This document shows positions 24,470-32,931 of a DNA stretch of 64,000 nucleotides, piece by piece; positions within the stretch are counted from its first letter, which is position 1, and each line of letters starts with the position of its first letter. The DNA is from Actinomadura sp. J1-007 (GTDB lineage Bacteria > Actinomycetota > Actinomycetes > Streptosporangiales > Streptosporangiaceae): NCBI RefSeq assembly GCF_009793335.1, contig NZ_WING01000003.1, forward strand, positions 186,001 through 250,000. The letters are read 5' to 3'. The notes beneath the pieces are model-generated. The model did no database searches. It was not told the DNA's origin and was given only the letters and a program-made list of their open reading frames with translations. Position numbers and translations under genes: made by a program.

Positions 24470-25129
24470 GTGCCACCCTCGCCACCGACCCGGCGGCCGC
24501 TCAGCAGAGCGCGCGTGCTGGAGGCCGCCGTCCGGGTCGCGGACCGCGGCGGCGTGGACGCGATCACGATGCGGCGGGTCGCGCAGGAGCTCGGTGTGGA
24601 GGCGATGTCGCTCTACCACCACGTACGGAACAAGGAGGCGATCCTCGACGGCGTGGTGGACGTGGTGTTCGCGGCGATCGAGCTGCCCCGGGACGGGTCG
24701 GACGACTGGCGCGACGCGATCCGTGCGCGCGCCGCGTCCGCGCGGGAGGTCCTGGCGCGGCACAGCTGGGCGCTCGGCCTCATGGACTCCCGTCGCAACC
24801 CGGGGCCCGCGACGCTGCGCCACCACGACGCCGTCCTCGGCGTCCTCCGGCGGGCGGGGTTCTCGCTGCCGATGGCCGCGCACGCAGTCTCGCTCATCGA
24901 CAGCTACGTCGGCGGCTTCGTTCTCCAGGAGGCGAACCTGCCGGTGACGACGCCGGACGACGTGGGCGAGGTCGCGGGCGGCATCCTTGAGCACCTGCCG
25001 GCGGACGACTTGCCGTACCTCACGGAGATGATCGTGGACCACGCCCTGCGGCCCGGCTACGACCACACCGGCGAGTTCGGCTACGGCCTGGACTTGATCC
25101 TGGACGCGCTCGAAGCCCGCCGGAAGTAG
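24470..25129 (+). CDS. TetR-family regulator (tetracycline-repressor-like C-terminal domain)
   Basis: A 219-aa TetR protein. The helix-turn-helix lies at about 27-60 (MRRVAQELGVEAMSLYHHVRNKEAIL) with the LYHHVRNK recognition helix of the TetR-class-C subgroup, and the C-terminal domain contains LIDSYVGGFVLQE as in TetR_C proteins. GTG at 24470 follows GGGAG. It is expected to bind the three palindromes 32 bp upstream and repress both itself and the F420-type oxidoreductase. Confidence 0.87.
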   Translation: MPPSPPTRRPLSRARVLEAAVRVADRGGVDAITMRRVAQELGVEAMSLYHHVRNKEAILDGVVDVVFAAIELPRDGSDDWRDAIRARAASAREVLARHSWALGLMDSRRNPGPATLRHHDAVLGVLRRAGFSLPMAAHAVSLIDSYVGGFVLQEANLPVTTPDDVGEVAGGILEHLPADDLPYLTEMIVDHALRPGYDHTGEFGYGLDLILDALEARRK

Positions 25130-25177
25130 CGCTCCAGAGCCGCCGCGCGAGACCCGTTCCCGCCCGTGGTCCTTGGG

Positions 25178-25345
25178 TCAGTGGGACGCTTCCTGCTGTT
25201 CGGGGGCCGTGCGGGCGAGCCAGTGGTTCACCAGGTGGATGTAGCAGACCGAACGGGTCAGCAGTTCGTCGTGCGTCCCGATCTCAGGGCGGGCCCCGTC
25301 CATGACGATCGTCAGATCCGCACGCGCGACCGAGCCGAGCCGGTG
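25178..25345 (-). pseudogene. ABC exporter remnant (C-terminal tail of the ATPase domain)
   Basis: A 55-codon fragment in one frame ending at TGA 25178-25180. It begins at the H-loop (HRLGSVARADLTIVMDGA) and continues GTHDELL, the standard end of an ABC-type peptide exporter. Everything before the H-loop (Walker A, signature, membrane domain) is missing: upstream codons read unrelated sequence. It lies just downstream of the leader-like peptide and LanC remnant, where class III lanthipeptide loci have their ABC genes. Interpreted as a deletion relic. Confidence 0.7.
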
Positions 25346-25371
25346 GCGCGCCCCACGGGGGTCCGCCTGGA

Positions 25372-25494
25372 TCAGATCGTCCAGGGGCGGCTGGCGCGGG
25401 AGCCGCCCGGCGCGTTCCCCTGGTTCGGGTGCGCGACCGTCTTCTGCTCGTCGCGCATCTTTTGCAGCGCGATCAGGATCTGGCTGTTGCTCAT
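25372..25494 (-). CDS. 40-aa leader-like peptide in lanthipeptide-precursor position
   Basis: Short reading frame with a strong GGAGGTG site before ATG 25494, placed directly after the LanC-like remnant. It begins MSNSQILIALQKM, with an amphipathic ILIALQ segment reminiscent of class III lanthipeptide leaders, contains GNAPGG and ends SRASRPWTI. It has three Ser and two Thr but no Cys, so it cannot form lanthionine as it stands; the 3' part may have been altered by the deletion that removed most of the ABC gene. Only the start and ribosome site are well supported. Confidence 0.5.
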   Translation of the reverse strand: MSNSQILIALQKMRDEQKTVAHPNQGNAPGGSRASRPWTI

Positions 25495-25516
25495 GTCCGG
25501 TTCACCTCCTCCGTGG

Positions 25517-26067
25517 TTATGCGTGCGGGCTGCGGCTGACTGCCGCAGGACTCGGGGCCCGCCGCCGGCGCCGGCGGGACGGGCGTGAAGGGCGGGGACC
25601 GCCGTGGCGCAGCCGCAGCAGGAACCCCAGCGCGCCCGCGATGCCGTCCGCGTGCCCGAAGGTCGCGCGGCGTCCCAGCGGGTTGCCGAACAGGTGCCGT
25701 CCGGCCCGCCGCGCGGAACGGACTGCGAGGCCGGTGGCCAGGTCCTCGGCCTGCCGGGCGTAGGCGTCCTCGCCGAGGGCCTGCGCGAGGTCGAGCAGGA
25801 GATGGCCGTTGGCGGAAAGCCCGTGGCAGGCGCCGTGGTAGGAACGCGGCGCGTCTTCGAGGACGGCGACCGCGGCCTTCCGCGCGTGGTCGAGGTAGCG
25901 GGCGTCCCCGGTGATCTGCCAGAGCAGCAGCAGGAACGTGCCCACGCCCGACGACCCGTGACATGACACCAGTCCGCCAGGTACGGGTCCGTTCCTTCGG
26001 GGCCCTCGCTCCACCAGGCGGCGTCACCGTCGAGGTGGGCGACCGCGATCAGAAGTGCTCCGGGGCG
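25517..26067 (-). pseudogene. LanC-like cyclase domain remnant with 5-bp duplication
   Basis: C-terminal part of a lanthionine synthetase. One frame gives LDGDAAWWSEGPEGTDPYL then ADWCH, and another continues CHGSSGVGTFLLLLWQITGD, then SYHGACHGLSANGHLLLDL and FGNPLGRRATFGHADGIAG to TAA at 25517. The frames join if one copy of the tandem TGACA-TGACA (25959-25968; TGTCA in the gene) is removed, restoring the zinc-site WCHG. The CHG pair is the LanC zinc signature. No kinase or lyase part precedes it: a stop lies at 26068-26070. It is a decayed, truncated gene. Confidence 0.75.
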
Positions 26068-26199
26068 TCATCGAGTTTCCCTTCGACGAACGGGACGAAC
26101 GTCGACTCCCCTTGGGCGCGCAAGAATCCGATCTCCTCGACCGTGTTCCGTCGTGAAAGGCCGCGGGATTCCAGGCCCGCTGCCCTGCCGTGATGCCGT

Positions 26200-27405
26200 T
26201 CAGGAAATGGGGACCACATCTCGTGCGTGACGGAACGCGTCTCTGATTTCCGAGACCAGGAGGTCGGGCTGTTCGAGGCCGGGGAAATGGCCGCCGCGGT
26301 CCAGCTCGTTCCACGAGCGCAGATCCTGGTAGCGGCGCTGGGCCCAGCGGCGCGCGGTCGGCCAGGGGTCGGCCGGGAACAGCGAGCAGGCGGTCGGGAC
26401 GGACACCGGTTGCGCGTTCTCGGCCTCCGCGCTGCGCGGCACCCACCGCATCGCCTCCCAGTACCACCGGGCGCTGGAGGCGCCGGTGCCGGTCAGCCAG
26501 TACAGCGCGATGTTGTCGACCTGCCGCGCCAGGCTCACGCCGCCGCCGGTCTCGGGCCGGGTGTCGGAGTAGGCGGCGAACTTCTCGCCGAGCCAGGCGG
26601 CGAGCCCGGCGGGCGAGTCGAGCAGGGAGTAGCCGAGCGTCTGCGGACGGGTGCCCATCAGCAGCCCGAAGCCGTAGCCGTCCGACATGTGCAGGTCGCG
26701 CCGGTCCAGCAGGCGCTGCTCGGCCGGGTCGGCGGAGTCCCGGTCCTCCGGCAGCGGCGAGGCCAGCGGCATCGTCAGGTGCAGGCCCGCGACGCGCTCG
26801 GGCGCGATGAGCGCGAGCTCGTTGCTGACGTACGCGCCCCAGTCGCCGCCGTGCGCCCCGAACCGCTCGTAGCCGAGGACGGTCATCAACTCGGCCCACG
26901 CGCGAGCCGTACGGCCCGGATTCCAGCCCTGTTCGCGTGGACGGTCGCTGAACCCGAAGCCCGGCAGCGCCGGAACGACCACGTGGAAGGCGTCGCGTGC
27001 GGAACCGCCGTACGCGACCGGGTCGGTGAGCGGCCCGAGCACGTTCTCGAACTCGAGCACCGACCCGGGCCAGCCATGCGTCATCAGCAGGGGCAGAGCC
27101 GTCGGCTCCGGCGAGCGAACGTGCCAGAACGCGATGCCGAGCCCGTCGATGAGCGTCCGGTAATGCGGAATCGCGTTCCAGCGGGCTTCCGTCGCACGCC
27201 AATCGTGCTGCCGCCACACGTCCAACAACGCCGTGAGCCGCTCCAGCTCCAATCCCTGCGTCGCGTCCGGAACCGTCTCCGGCTCGGGAAGCCGGACCCG
27301 GTCCAGGCGGGTGCGCAGATCAGCCAAGTCGCGGTCGGGAATGCGGACGGCGAACGGCTCGACTCCAGGCGCCGCCGCGGCCTCGTCCCCAGGAATGTCG
27401 ATCAT
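26200..27405 (-). CDS. Epoxide hydrolase
   Basis: A 401-aa alpha/beta hydrolase with the N-terminal EHN domain of microsomal-type epoxide hydrolases (RIPDRDLADLRTRLDRVRLP). The oxyanion motif is HGWPGS (110-115), the Asp nucleophile is Asp188 in GGDWG, and the C-terminal HFPGLEQPDLL carries the catalytic His. It would convert an epoxide to a diol. ATG at 27405 is used; longer readings add unlikely sequence. It lies 59 bp downstream of an AraC-family gene on the same strand, so they may form a regulated pair. Confidence 0.87.
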   Translation of the reverse strand: MIDIPGDEAAAAPGVEPFAVRIPDRDLADLRTRLDRVRLPEPETVPDATQGLELERLTALLDVWRQHDWRATEARWNAIPHYRTLIDGLGIAFWHVRSPEPTALPLLMTHGWPGSVLEFENVLGPLTDPVAYGGSARDAFHVVVPALPGFGFSDRPREQGWNPGRTARAWAELMTVLGYERFGAHGGDWGAYVSNELALIAPERVAGLHLTMPLASPLPEDRDSADPAEQRLLDRRDLHMSDGYGFGLLMGTRPQTLGYSLLDSPAGLAAWLGEKFAAYSDTRPETGGGVSLARQVDNIALYWLTGTGASSARWYWEAMRWVPRSAEAENAQPVSVPTACSLFPADPWPTARRWAQRRYQDLRSWNELDRGGHFPGLEQPDLLVSEIRDAFRHARDVVPIS

Positions 27406-27464
27406 GGAAGAGACCCTAGGCGCGGGCCGCCGCCGCCCCAATGCGCGAGATTGCGGAGCAGCGG

Positions 27465-28355
27465 TCAGGAATTGCGGTAGTCCGAGGGACGCTCTCCGGT
27501 GTGCCGCAAGAAGGCGGCCGACAGCGCGCCCGGACTGGCGAAACCGCACCGCGGCGCGATCTGGGCGATGGCCAGATCGGTGACGCGCAGCAGCCGCTTC
27601 GCCTCCTCGATCCGCAGCCGGGTGAGGAACCGGTGCGGTGTCGTCCCGGTCGACTCCTTGAAGACCCGGACGAGGTGGTAGACGCTGAGGTGCACCTCGT
27701 CGGCGATGTCGGCCAGGGTGACCTGGTCCGCCAGCCGGTCGCGCATCACCGCGACGGCGGCGTGGACGCGTGCGTCCTCCCGCGCCGGCGGGCGCGGATC
27801 CGCGGCAGGCGAATGGCGGGTCAGCAGGTGCACCGCCAGAAAGGCGGCCACGGACTCGGCGTACAGATCGCTGGCCTCGCCGAGGCCGCCGGCCGCCCGG
27901 ACGGCCTCCTCGATCAGCGGATCACCTGCGGCCAGGGACGCGGCCATGGCCTCGTAGTCCACCGGCCGTCCGCCCATCTGTTCCGCGACCACGTCGAACG
28001 TGCCGCGCGGAATGTGGACCTGAACGCTCCGCATCGTCCCGTCCCCGCGATATCGGCAGGTGAGGGGCTGATCCGGGATCTGCAATTCGAGCCGTCCCGG
28101 AGCCCACGTGAAGCGCCTCACTCCCCCGGCGCCTCGTTCCTCCATCTCCGCCCGTCCCGCGACCGGCAGCACCAGTTGCGGGTCCGCCTTGCCGGGCAGC
28201 TCCATGTGCTCGACGACCGGGACGTGCTCGAACCGGTGGACGAGCAGGGACCGCCAGCCGAGGTCCTCCCAGCTGCAACGCGTCCGCCGGACGTAAAGAT
28301 CCGCGTCAAACCCGACATAAGGCTGGAGATCCAGCAGCGTGGAGTCGAACACCAT
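27465..28355 (-). CDS. AraC-family transcriptional regulator
   Basis: A 296-aa regulator with an N-terminal cupin-like sensing domain (VVEHMELPGKADPQLVLPV) and a C-terminal double helix-turn-helix (about 200-296; VTLADIADEVHLSVYHLVRVF, then IAPRCGFASPGALSAAF). ATG at 28355. It is immediately upstream of the epoxide hydrolase and probably activates it in response to a small organic compound. No distinct promoter motif stands out in the 91 bp upstream. Confidence 0.87.
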   Translation of the reverse strand: MVFDSTLLDLQPYVGFDADLYVRRTRCSWEDLGWRSLLVHRFEHVPVVEHMELPGKADPQLVLPVAGRAEMEERGAGGVRRFTWAPGRLELQIPDQPLTCRYRGDGTMRSVQVHIPRGTFDVVAEQMGGRPVDYEAMAASLAAGDPLIEEAVRAAGGLGEASDLYAESVAAFLAVHLLTRHSPAADPRPPAREDARVHAAVAVMRDRLADQVTLADIADEVHLSVYHLVRVFKESTGTTPHRFLTRLRIEEAKRLLRVTDLAIAQIAPRCGFASPGALSAAFLRHTGERPSDYRNS

Positions 28356-28446
28356 GACGCTCAGATTATCGATTGGTCACGGAACGCGTTGGTATCAGCC
28401 GCTACCGCGCCGGACCATTGGCCCGGCCCTCGGTGTCCGTTCAGGC

Positions 28447-29094
28447 TCAGTGCTCGTTCAGGTAGGTGAGGACGGCGAGGACGCGGCGGTTGCCGTCCTC
28501 GTCGTCGGTGATGCCGAGCTTGCCGAACATGGACGTCGTGTACTTGCCGACCGCGCTCTCGCTGAGGAAGAGGCGGCGGCTGATGGCCTGGTTGGACAGG
28601 CCCTCGGCCATCAGGGCCAGCACGGAGCGCTCGCGTTCGGTAAGTCGGTCGAGCATCCGGCCCGGGGAGCCGCCGCTCAGCAGTTTGGCGATGACGGCCG
28701 GGTCCATGGCGGTTCCGCCGGACGCGACGCGTTCCAGCGCGCCGATGAACTGGTCGGCGTCGAACACGCTCTCCTTGAGCAGGTAGCCGACGCCGCCGGA
28801 CCCGTCGGCCAGGAGCTCCCGGGCGTAGAGCTGCTGGACGTGCTGGGAGAGGATCAGGACCGGCAGGCCGGGCATCTCGGCGCGCGCGGCGAGGGCGGCC
28901 TTCAGGCCCTCGTCGGTCTGGGTCGGCGGCATCCGGACGTCGATGACGGACACGTCCGGACGCCACGTCCGCAGCGCGTCGAGCGTCTCGGGCCCGGTGG
29001 CCGCCGTCGCCACCACCTCGTGCCCGCACGCCTCGATCAGGCGGACCATGCCGTCGCGCAGCAGGTAGAGGTCTTCGGCTACGACGATTCGCAT
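28447..29094 (-). CDS. NarL/LuxR-family response regulator
   Basis: A 215-aa response regulator: receiver domain with acidic pocket EDLY, phosphoacceptor Asp52 (VIDVRMPP) and Lys in LLKESV, then a LuxR-type helix-turn-helix (about 150-205; LTERERSVLALMAEGLSNQAISRRLFLSE split as LTERERSVLALMAEG and NQAISRRLFLSE). ATG at 29094 overlaps the end of the kinase gene by 16 bp, so the two are co-translated. Its target may be the small membrane protein gene across the kinase promoter. Confidence 0.9.
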   Translation of the reverse strand: MRIVVAEDLYLLRDGMVRLIEACGHEVVATAATGPETLDALRTWRPDVSVIDVRMPPTQTDEGLKAALAARAEMPGLPVLILSQHVQQLYARELLADGSGGVGYLLKESVFDADQFIGALERVASGGTAMDPAVIAKLLSGGSPGRMLDRLTERERSVLALMAEGLSNQAISRRLFLSESAVGKYTTSMFGKLGITDDEDGNRRVLAVLTYLNEH

Positions 29095-30330
29095 GGCACC
29101 GCCATCCTCACACGGGTCGGGCCGCCCGGCGGGCTGGCGATCTCCAGGGTGCCGTCGAAGACCGCGAGGCGGCGGCGCAGGCCCGCGAGCCCGCCGCCGG
29201 ACCGCGGGTCGGCCCCGCCCCGGCCGTCGTCCTCGACCTCGACCGCGATCCCGGCCTCGTCCCGGACGAGCGAGACCCGCGCCCGGGACGCCCCGGCATG
29301 CCGGACCGCGTTGGTCAGCAGCTCGGCGACGCCGAAGTAGACGGCCGACTCGATCGGGGCGTCCAGGGGCTGCCGGACGTCGGCGCTGACCTCGACGTCG
29401 AGCGGGAGGTCCAGGGCGAGGAGCCGGACGGCGTCCACGAGCCCCCGTTCGGTGAGCACCGGCGGGCTGATGCCCTGCACCAGCTCGCGCAGCTCGGCCA
29501 GCGAGGCGGTGGCGCCGCCCCGCGCGTCCCGCAGCAGCGCCTTGGCCTGCTCGGGGTCAGCCTCGATCAGCTTCTCCGCGGTCACCAGGGACAGCCCGAG
29601 CGCGACCAGCCGGGCCTGCGCCCCGTCGTGCAGGTCCCGCTCGATCCGGCGGAGCTCGGCGGCCTGCGCGACCGTCATGTCCGCGCGCTGGGCGGTCAGC
29701 TCGTCCACCCGGTCCGCCAGCGCCATCGCGGGCGACGGGCGCAGGAAGCGGACGGCCACGGGTTCGAGCGGCCGCCAGGCGTACGGCGCCGCGGCGACGG
29801 CCACGACCAGGCCGAACGCCCCGGCCAGGCGCGCGGCGAGCCCTTCCCGTCCCAGCCCGAGGACCGCCGCGGCCACCCCGGCCGGCGGGACCAGCGCGAC
29901 CAGTCCCGCGGTGAACGGCACGATGCCCGTGAACCGCAGGTCACGCCAGTTGGCGGGGTCCTTCCACCTGACCCGCCACTCCTGCTCCTGGCGCGCCTGA
30001 CGCTTGCTGCTCGCGTAGGTGAAGCCGTTCCACCAGTAGCCGGTGGACATCCGCGTCACCGGCCCGGCCTCCCAGTACCCGGCGGGGATCACGGTGCCCG
30101 TCCACCTCGCGACGAGGGACCGCGCCATCCGGCAGACCGGGCGGGCCAGAACGAGCGTGCCGATGGACGTCCACACCGCCAGCGGGATCGCCGACCAGGG
30201 CTCCCCACCAGACCCCCAGCACCACGGCGGCGGCCCAGACGGCCGGGACGAGCATGCTGACGGCCGCCACCACGCACGCCCGCACGAACCCCGCACCGGC
30301 ACGGACCGCCCACGAGCCCACCTGTCGCAT
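29079..30330 (-). CDS. NarL-type sensor histidine kinase with a frame break in its N-terminal membrane region
   Basis: About 416 residues. The catalytic half is complete: HisKA_3 with LRRIERDLHDGAQARL (phosphorylated His) and HATPase with ELLTNAVRHAGAS and VEDDGRGG. The N-terminus reads well from ATG 30330 (MRQVGSWAVRAGAGFVRA, then a helix SMLVPAVWAAAVVLGVWW), but the continuation PWSAIPLAVWTSIG lies in another frame. Removing one C from the run 30203-30206, or inserting two bases there, joins them. The upstream site GGCGGGGA favours 30330. It is the membrane partner of the overlapping regulator. Confidence 0.82.
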
Positions 30331-30418
30331 CGTTCCCCGCCTTTCCACTCGATGATCCCACTCTGCACCGAACGGAACCCGCCGCACCCCTGGTCAGCCC
30401 GGGTGTGTGGCTAGCCCC

Positions 30419-30432
30419 ACCCACCCGTGGGT
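30419..30432. promoter_or_regulatory. Inverted repeat upstream of the small membrane protein gene
   Basis: ACCCAC-CC-GTGGGT, a perfect 14-bp inverted repeat in the 171-bp gap between the divergent kinase and membrane-protein genes. It is a candidate binding site for the NarL-type regulator; this is inference from position and symmetry only. A possible + strand -10 (TAGCGT) lies near 30468. Confidence 0.45.
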
Positions 30433-30501
30433 CCAGGCCCATACCGGGCCGTCCTCGCGCTCCGTAGCGTCGAGACCGCAACGAGACGGAGGAAGAAGGA
30501 C

Positions 30502-30933
30502 ATGCTCAACACCAGCGACGCCACGACACGCCTCGACGATCCCCGCACCCGTGAAGCGTTCGAAACGGCGAAGAAGTGCGTCACGCTCTACGGCGTGGTC
30601 TGCGCCATCGTGCTCGCGACCGTCGTCCTGCTGTCGATCAGCGGCCAGACGGTGACCGCGTTCATGTGGATCCGGGCGGTCGTCCTGCTCGCCGCCGCCC
30701 CGGTGCTCCACCGCCTGACCGTCCGCGCTGCGCAGGGGGAACGGCGCAGCTACGAGCGCGTTCGCGCGATCACCGTGATCATGCCGATCGCGATCGTCGG
30801 CGTCGACCTGATCCCCGGCCTCTGCCCGGCCTGGTACGCGGTGATGCAGGCCATAGGGGCCCTTCCCCTGATCGCGGTCGCCTTCCTGACCCGTTCCCCC
30901 GGCCCGCGCGCCGCCTTCCCCAAGTCGAGCTGA
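30502..30933 (+). CDS. Small integral membrane protein, likely two-component target
   Basis: A 143-aa protein with four predicted membrane helices (LYGVVCAIVLATVVLLSI; FMWIRAVVLLAAAPVL; AITVIMPIAIVGVDLI; YAVMQAIGALPLIAVAFL). No named family is recognised. ATG at 30502 follows GGAGGAAGAAGG. It diverges from the NarL-type kinase/regulator pair, an arrangement often seen when the membrane protein is the system's output or accessory sensor. An envelope-stress role is conceivable but cannot be shown. Confidence 0.78.
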   Translation: MLNTSDATTRLDDPRTREAFETAKKCVTLYGVVCAIVLATVVLLSISGQTVTAFMWIRAVVLLAAAPVLHRLTVRAAQGERRSYERVRAITVIMPIAIVGVDLIPGLCPAWYAVMQAIGALPLIAVAFLTRSPGPRAAFPKSS

Positions 30934-30990
30934 CCGGGAGCGGCGATGCGGTTCGGACGGAACGCGTCCGCCCGGATCTCGGCCGCGGGC

Positions 30991-32136
30991 TCAACCGCGC
31001 AGTCGCGCGTTGAGCCGTGCGGCCTGCCGCGTGAGGTGGTCGCGTTCGGGCAGGCTGGACGCCGATCGGGCGGCTTCGGCGTAGAGCCGCGCCGCGGCCA
31101 CCGGGTCGCCGTCGCGTTCGCGCAGGTACGCCTCGACGGCGGTGTACCTGGGCAGGGCGGGGTCGAGGCCCGCCAGGGCGGCCAGACCGGCCCGCGCGCC
31201 GTCGGCCTCGCCGACCGCGACGGCCCTGTTGAGGCGGGCCACCGGGCTGCCGGTGAGGCGGACCAGTTCGTCGTACCACTCGACGATCTGCACCCAGTCG
31301 GTCTCCTCGGCCTTCTGGGCGTCGGCGTGAAGGGCGGCGATGGCGGCCTGGGCCTGGAACTCGCCCAGGCGGTCGCGGGCGAGGGCGGCCTGGAGCACGT
31401 CGAGGCCCTCGGCGATCAGGCGGGTGTCCCACAGTCCGCGGTCCTGCTCGGCGAGCGGCACGAGCCTGCCGTCCGGGCCGGTCCGCGCCGGACGCCGCGC
31501 GTGGTGCAGCAGCATCAGCGCGAGCAGGCCCGCGACCTCCTCGTGGTGGGTCCTGACCGCGAGCTGGCGGGTCAGCCGGATCGCCTCCGCGGCGAGGTCG
31601 ACGTCGCCGGAGTAGCCCTCGTTGAACACCAGGTACAGCACGCGCAGCACCGTGGCGACGTCGCCGGTCTGGTTGAACCGGACGCCCGACACGGTCCGCT
31701 TGGCCCTGCTGATCCGCTGGGCCATGGTCGCCTCCGGCACGAGGTACGCCTGCGCGATCTGGCGCGTCGTCAGGCCGCCGACGGCGCGCAGCGTAAGCGC
31801 GACGGCCGACGCCGGGGTCAGGGACGGGTGCGCGCACAGGAAGTAGAGCTGGAGCGTGTCGTCCACCGCCCCGCCCTGGCCGGGCTCCGGCTCGCCGTCC
31901 ACCCGCTCCTCGCGGTGCCGCCGGGACGTCTCCGCGCGGGCGGCGTCGAGGAACTTGCGCCACGCCGCCGTGACCAGCCAGCCCTTCGGGTCCCGCGGCG
32001 GGTCGTCCGGCCACACGCGCACGGCCTCGACCAGGGCGTCCTGCACGGCGTCCTCGGCCGCCGCGAAGTCGGCCCCGCGGCGGACGATGACACCAATCAC
32101 CGCGGGCACCAGCTCCCGCAGCAGCGACTCGTTCAC
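30991..32136 (-). CDS. ECF42-type RNA polymerase sigma factor with long C-terminal extension
   Basis: A 381-aa sigma factor: region 2 (AAAEDAVQDALVEAVRVWP), region 4 (LTTRQIAQAYLVPEATMAQRISRAKR) and a helical TPR-like extension of about 200 residues (LYLVFNEGYSGDV, LNRAVAVGEADG). This is the ECF42 layout, where the extension, not an anti-sigma factor, is needed for activity. The GTG start at 32136 overlaps the stop of the DGPF protein (GTGA), the standard pairing. Longer readings run into the upstream gene in another frame. Confidence 0.9.
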   Translation of the reverse strand: MNESLLRELVPAVIGVIVRRGADFAAAEDAVQDALVEAVRVWPDDPPRDPKGWLVTAAWRKFLDAARAETSRRHREERVDGEPEPGQGGAVDDTLQLYFLCAHPSLTPASAVALTLRAVGGLTTRQIAQAYLVPEATMAQRISRAKRTVSGVRFNQTGDVATVLRVLYLVFNEGYSGDVDLAAEAIRLTRQLAVRTHHEEVAGLLALMLLHHARRPARTGPDGRLVPLAEQDRGLWDTRLIAEGLDVLQAALARDRLGEFQAQAAIAALHADAQKAEETDWVQIVEWYDELVRLTGSPVARLNRAVAVGEADGARAGLAALAGLDPALPRYTAVEAYLRERDGDPVAAARLYAEAARSASSLPERDHLTRQAARLNARLRG

Positions 32137-32540
32137 TCGGTCGCCAGGAGCCGCTCGGACATGAAGGGGCGCAGTTCGAGCCACTCGTGGATCGGCTCGC
32201 CGCCCGCCCCGGGAGCCGCGGACAGCTCCCCGGCCAGCTCGACCGCTCGTTCGTAACTTTCGACGTCGATCACCATCCACCCGGCGATCAGGTCCTTGGT
32301 CTCGGCGAACGGGCCGTCGGTGACCGGCGGCCGGCCCTCCCCGTCCGAACGCACGAACGTGCCCTCCGGCAACAGCGCCTGATGGTCGACCAGCTCGCCG
32401 GTGCCCGCCAGCCGAGCGGCGAAGTCCCGCATGTACTGCATGTGGGCCGAGATCTCCTCCGGCGTCCACTGCTCCATCGGCACGTCGTTCACCGACGCCG
32501 GAGCACCCCGGTAATGCTTGAGCAGCAGGTACTTGGCCAT
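32133..32540 (-). CDS. YCII/DGPF-domain protein, ECF42 partner
   Basis: A 135-aa YCII-like protein. The namesake motif DGPFAETKD is present, along with MKYL-like MAKYLLLKHY at the start and IEVRPF-like LELRPF at the end. ATG at 32540 is preferred over the adjacent ATG at 32543 because AAGGAG is then 6 bp away. Co-occurrence with ECF42 sigma factors is well established, with the DGPF gene often in the regulon; its biochemical role is unknown. Confidence 0.88.
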   Translation of the reverse strand: MAKYLLLKHYRGAPASVNDVPMEQWTPEEISAHMQYMRDFAARLAGTGELVDHQALLPEGTFVRSDGEGRPPVTDGPFAETKDLIAGWMVIDVESYERAVELAGELSAAPGAGGEPIHEWLELRPFMSERLLATE

Positions 32541-32543
32541 CAT

Positions 32544-32742
32544 CTTCTCCTTTTCCGAACGACGGACGTGAGCCATGCAGCTGTGCATCGGGGCGAACGA
32601 TGGCGGCCGAGGCCGTCCACCGATTCCGCGTCTCAAGCTAGCAGCGCCGTTGAAGGCACCCCCGACAACATCCAGGAGCAGGTAGAACGCCGGTAGTGAC
32701 CCTGTGAGGGGACACAATGATCTGAACGGCCCCTTCAGGGCT
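32544..32742. other. Non-coding stretch upstream of the DGPF gene and of an orphan terminator
   Basis: About 200 bp with no supportable gene. It should contain the promoter of the DGPF/ECF42 operon (- strand). On the + strand it leads into a strong intrinsic terminator with no annotated gene before it. Confidence 0.5.
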
Positions 32743-32774
32743 CAGCCCCCGCCCCACACGGCGGGGGCTGTTTT
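32743..32774 (+). terminator. Intrinsic terminator without an upstream gene
   Basis: CAGCCCCCGCC (32743-32753) pairs perfectly with GGCGGGGGCTG (32760-32770) around a 6-base loop and is followed by TTTT. The T-tract fits the + strand only, yet the nearest + strand gene ends 1.8 kb upstream and the nearer genes run the other way. Confidence 0.85.
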
Positions 32775-32845
32775 GTATCCGCAGTGTCCGGGGCTGGAAC
32801 GCGAGGGAACACCGCCCCCGCCGGGTCGCCTGATCCGGCCGACCA

Positions 32846-32882
32846 GGCGTCCTACTCCCGAAGCTGACCCCAGCCCAAAGTG
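32846..32882 (+). repeat. Left member of a 37-38 bp inverted repeat flanking the hydrolase cassette
   Basis: GGCGTCCTACTCCCGAAGCT followed by GACCCCAGCCCAAAGTG. The reverse complement occurs at 34130-34167 with one extra base. The 1.25-kb interior carries a hydrolase gene and a possible zinc-ribbon gene. Confidence 0.85.
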
Positions 32883-32931
32883 GGGCTCGGCCGCACGGCA
32901 GCTGGGTTTTGAACTCCTGGACGGGGAGATG

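Noticed and set aside
26070..26199. - strand codons reading RRNTVEEIGFLRAQGEST and FVPFVEGKLDDAPEHF upstream of the LanC remnant
   Set aside because: Protein-like composition but no start, no family recognised and only about 45 codons. May be another gene fragment; not annotated as a gene.
32187..32696. + strand frame opposite the DGPF gene
   Set aside because: Antisense shadow with no motif and no ribosome site; it does not explain the orphan terminator.
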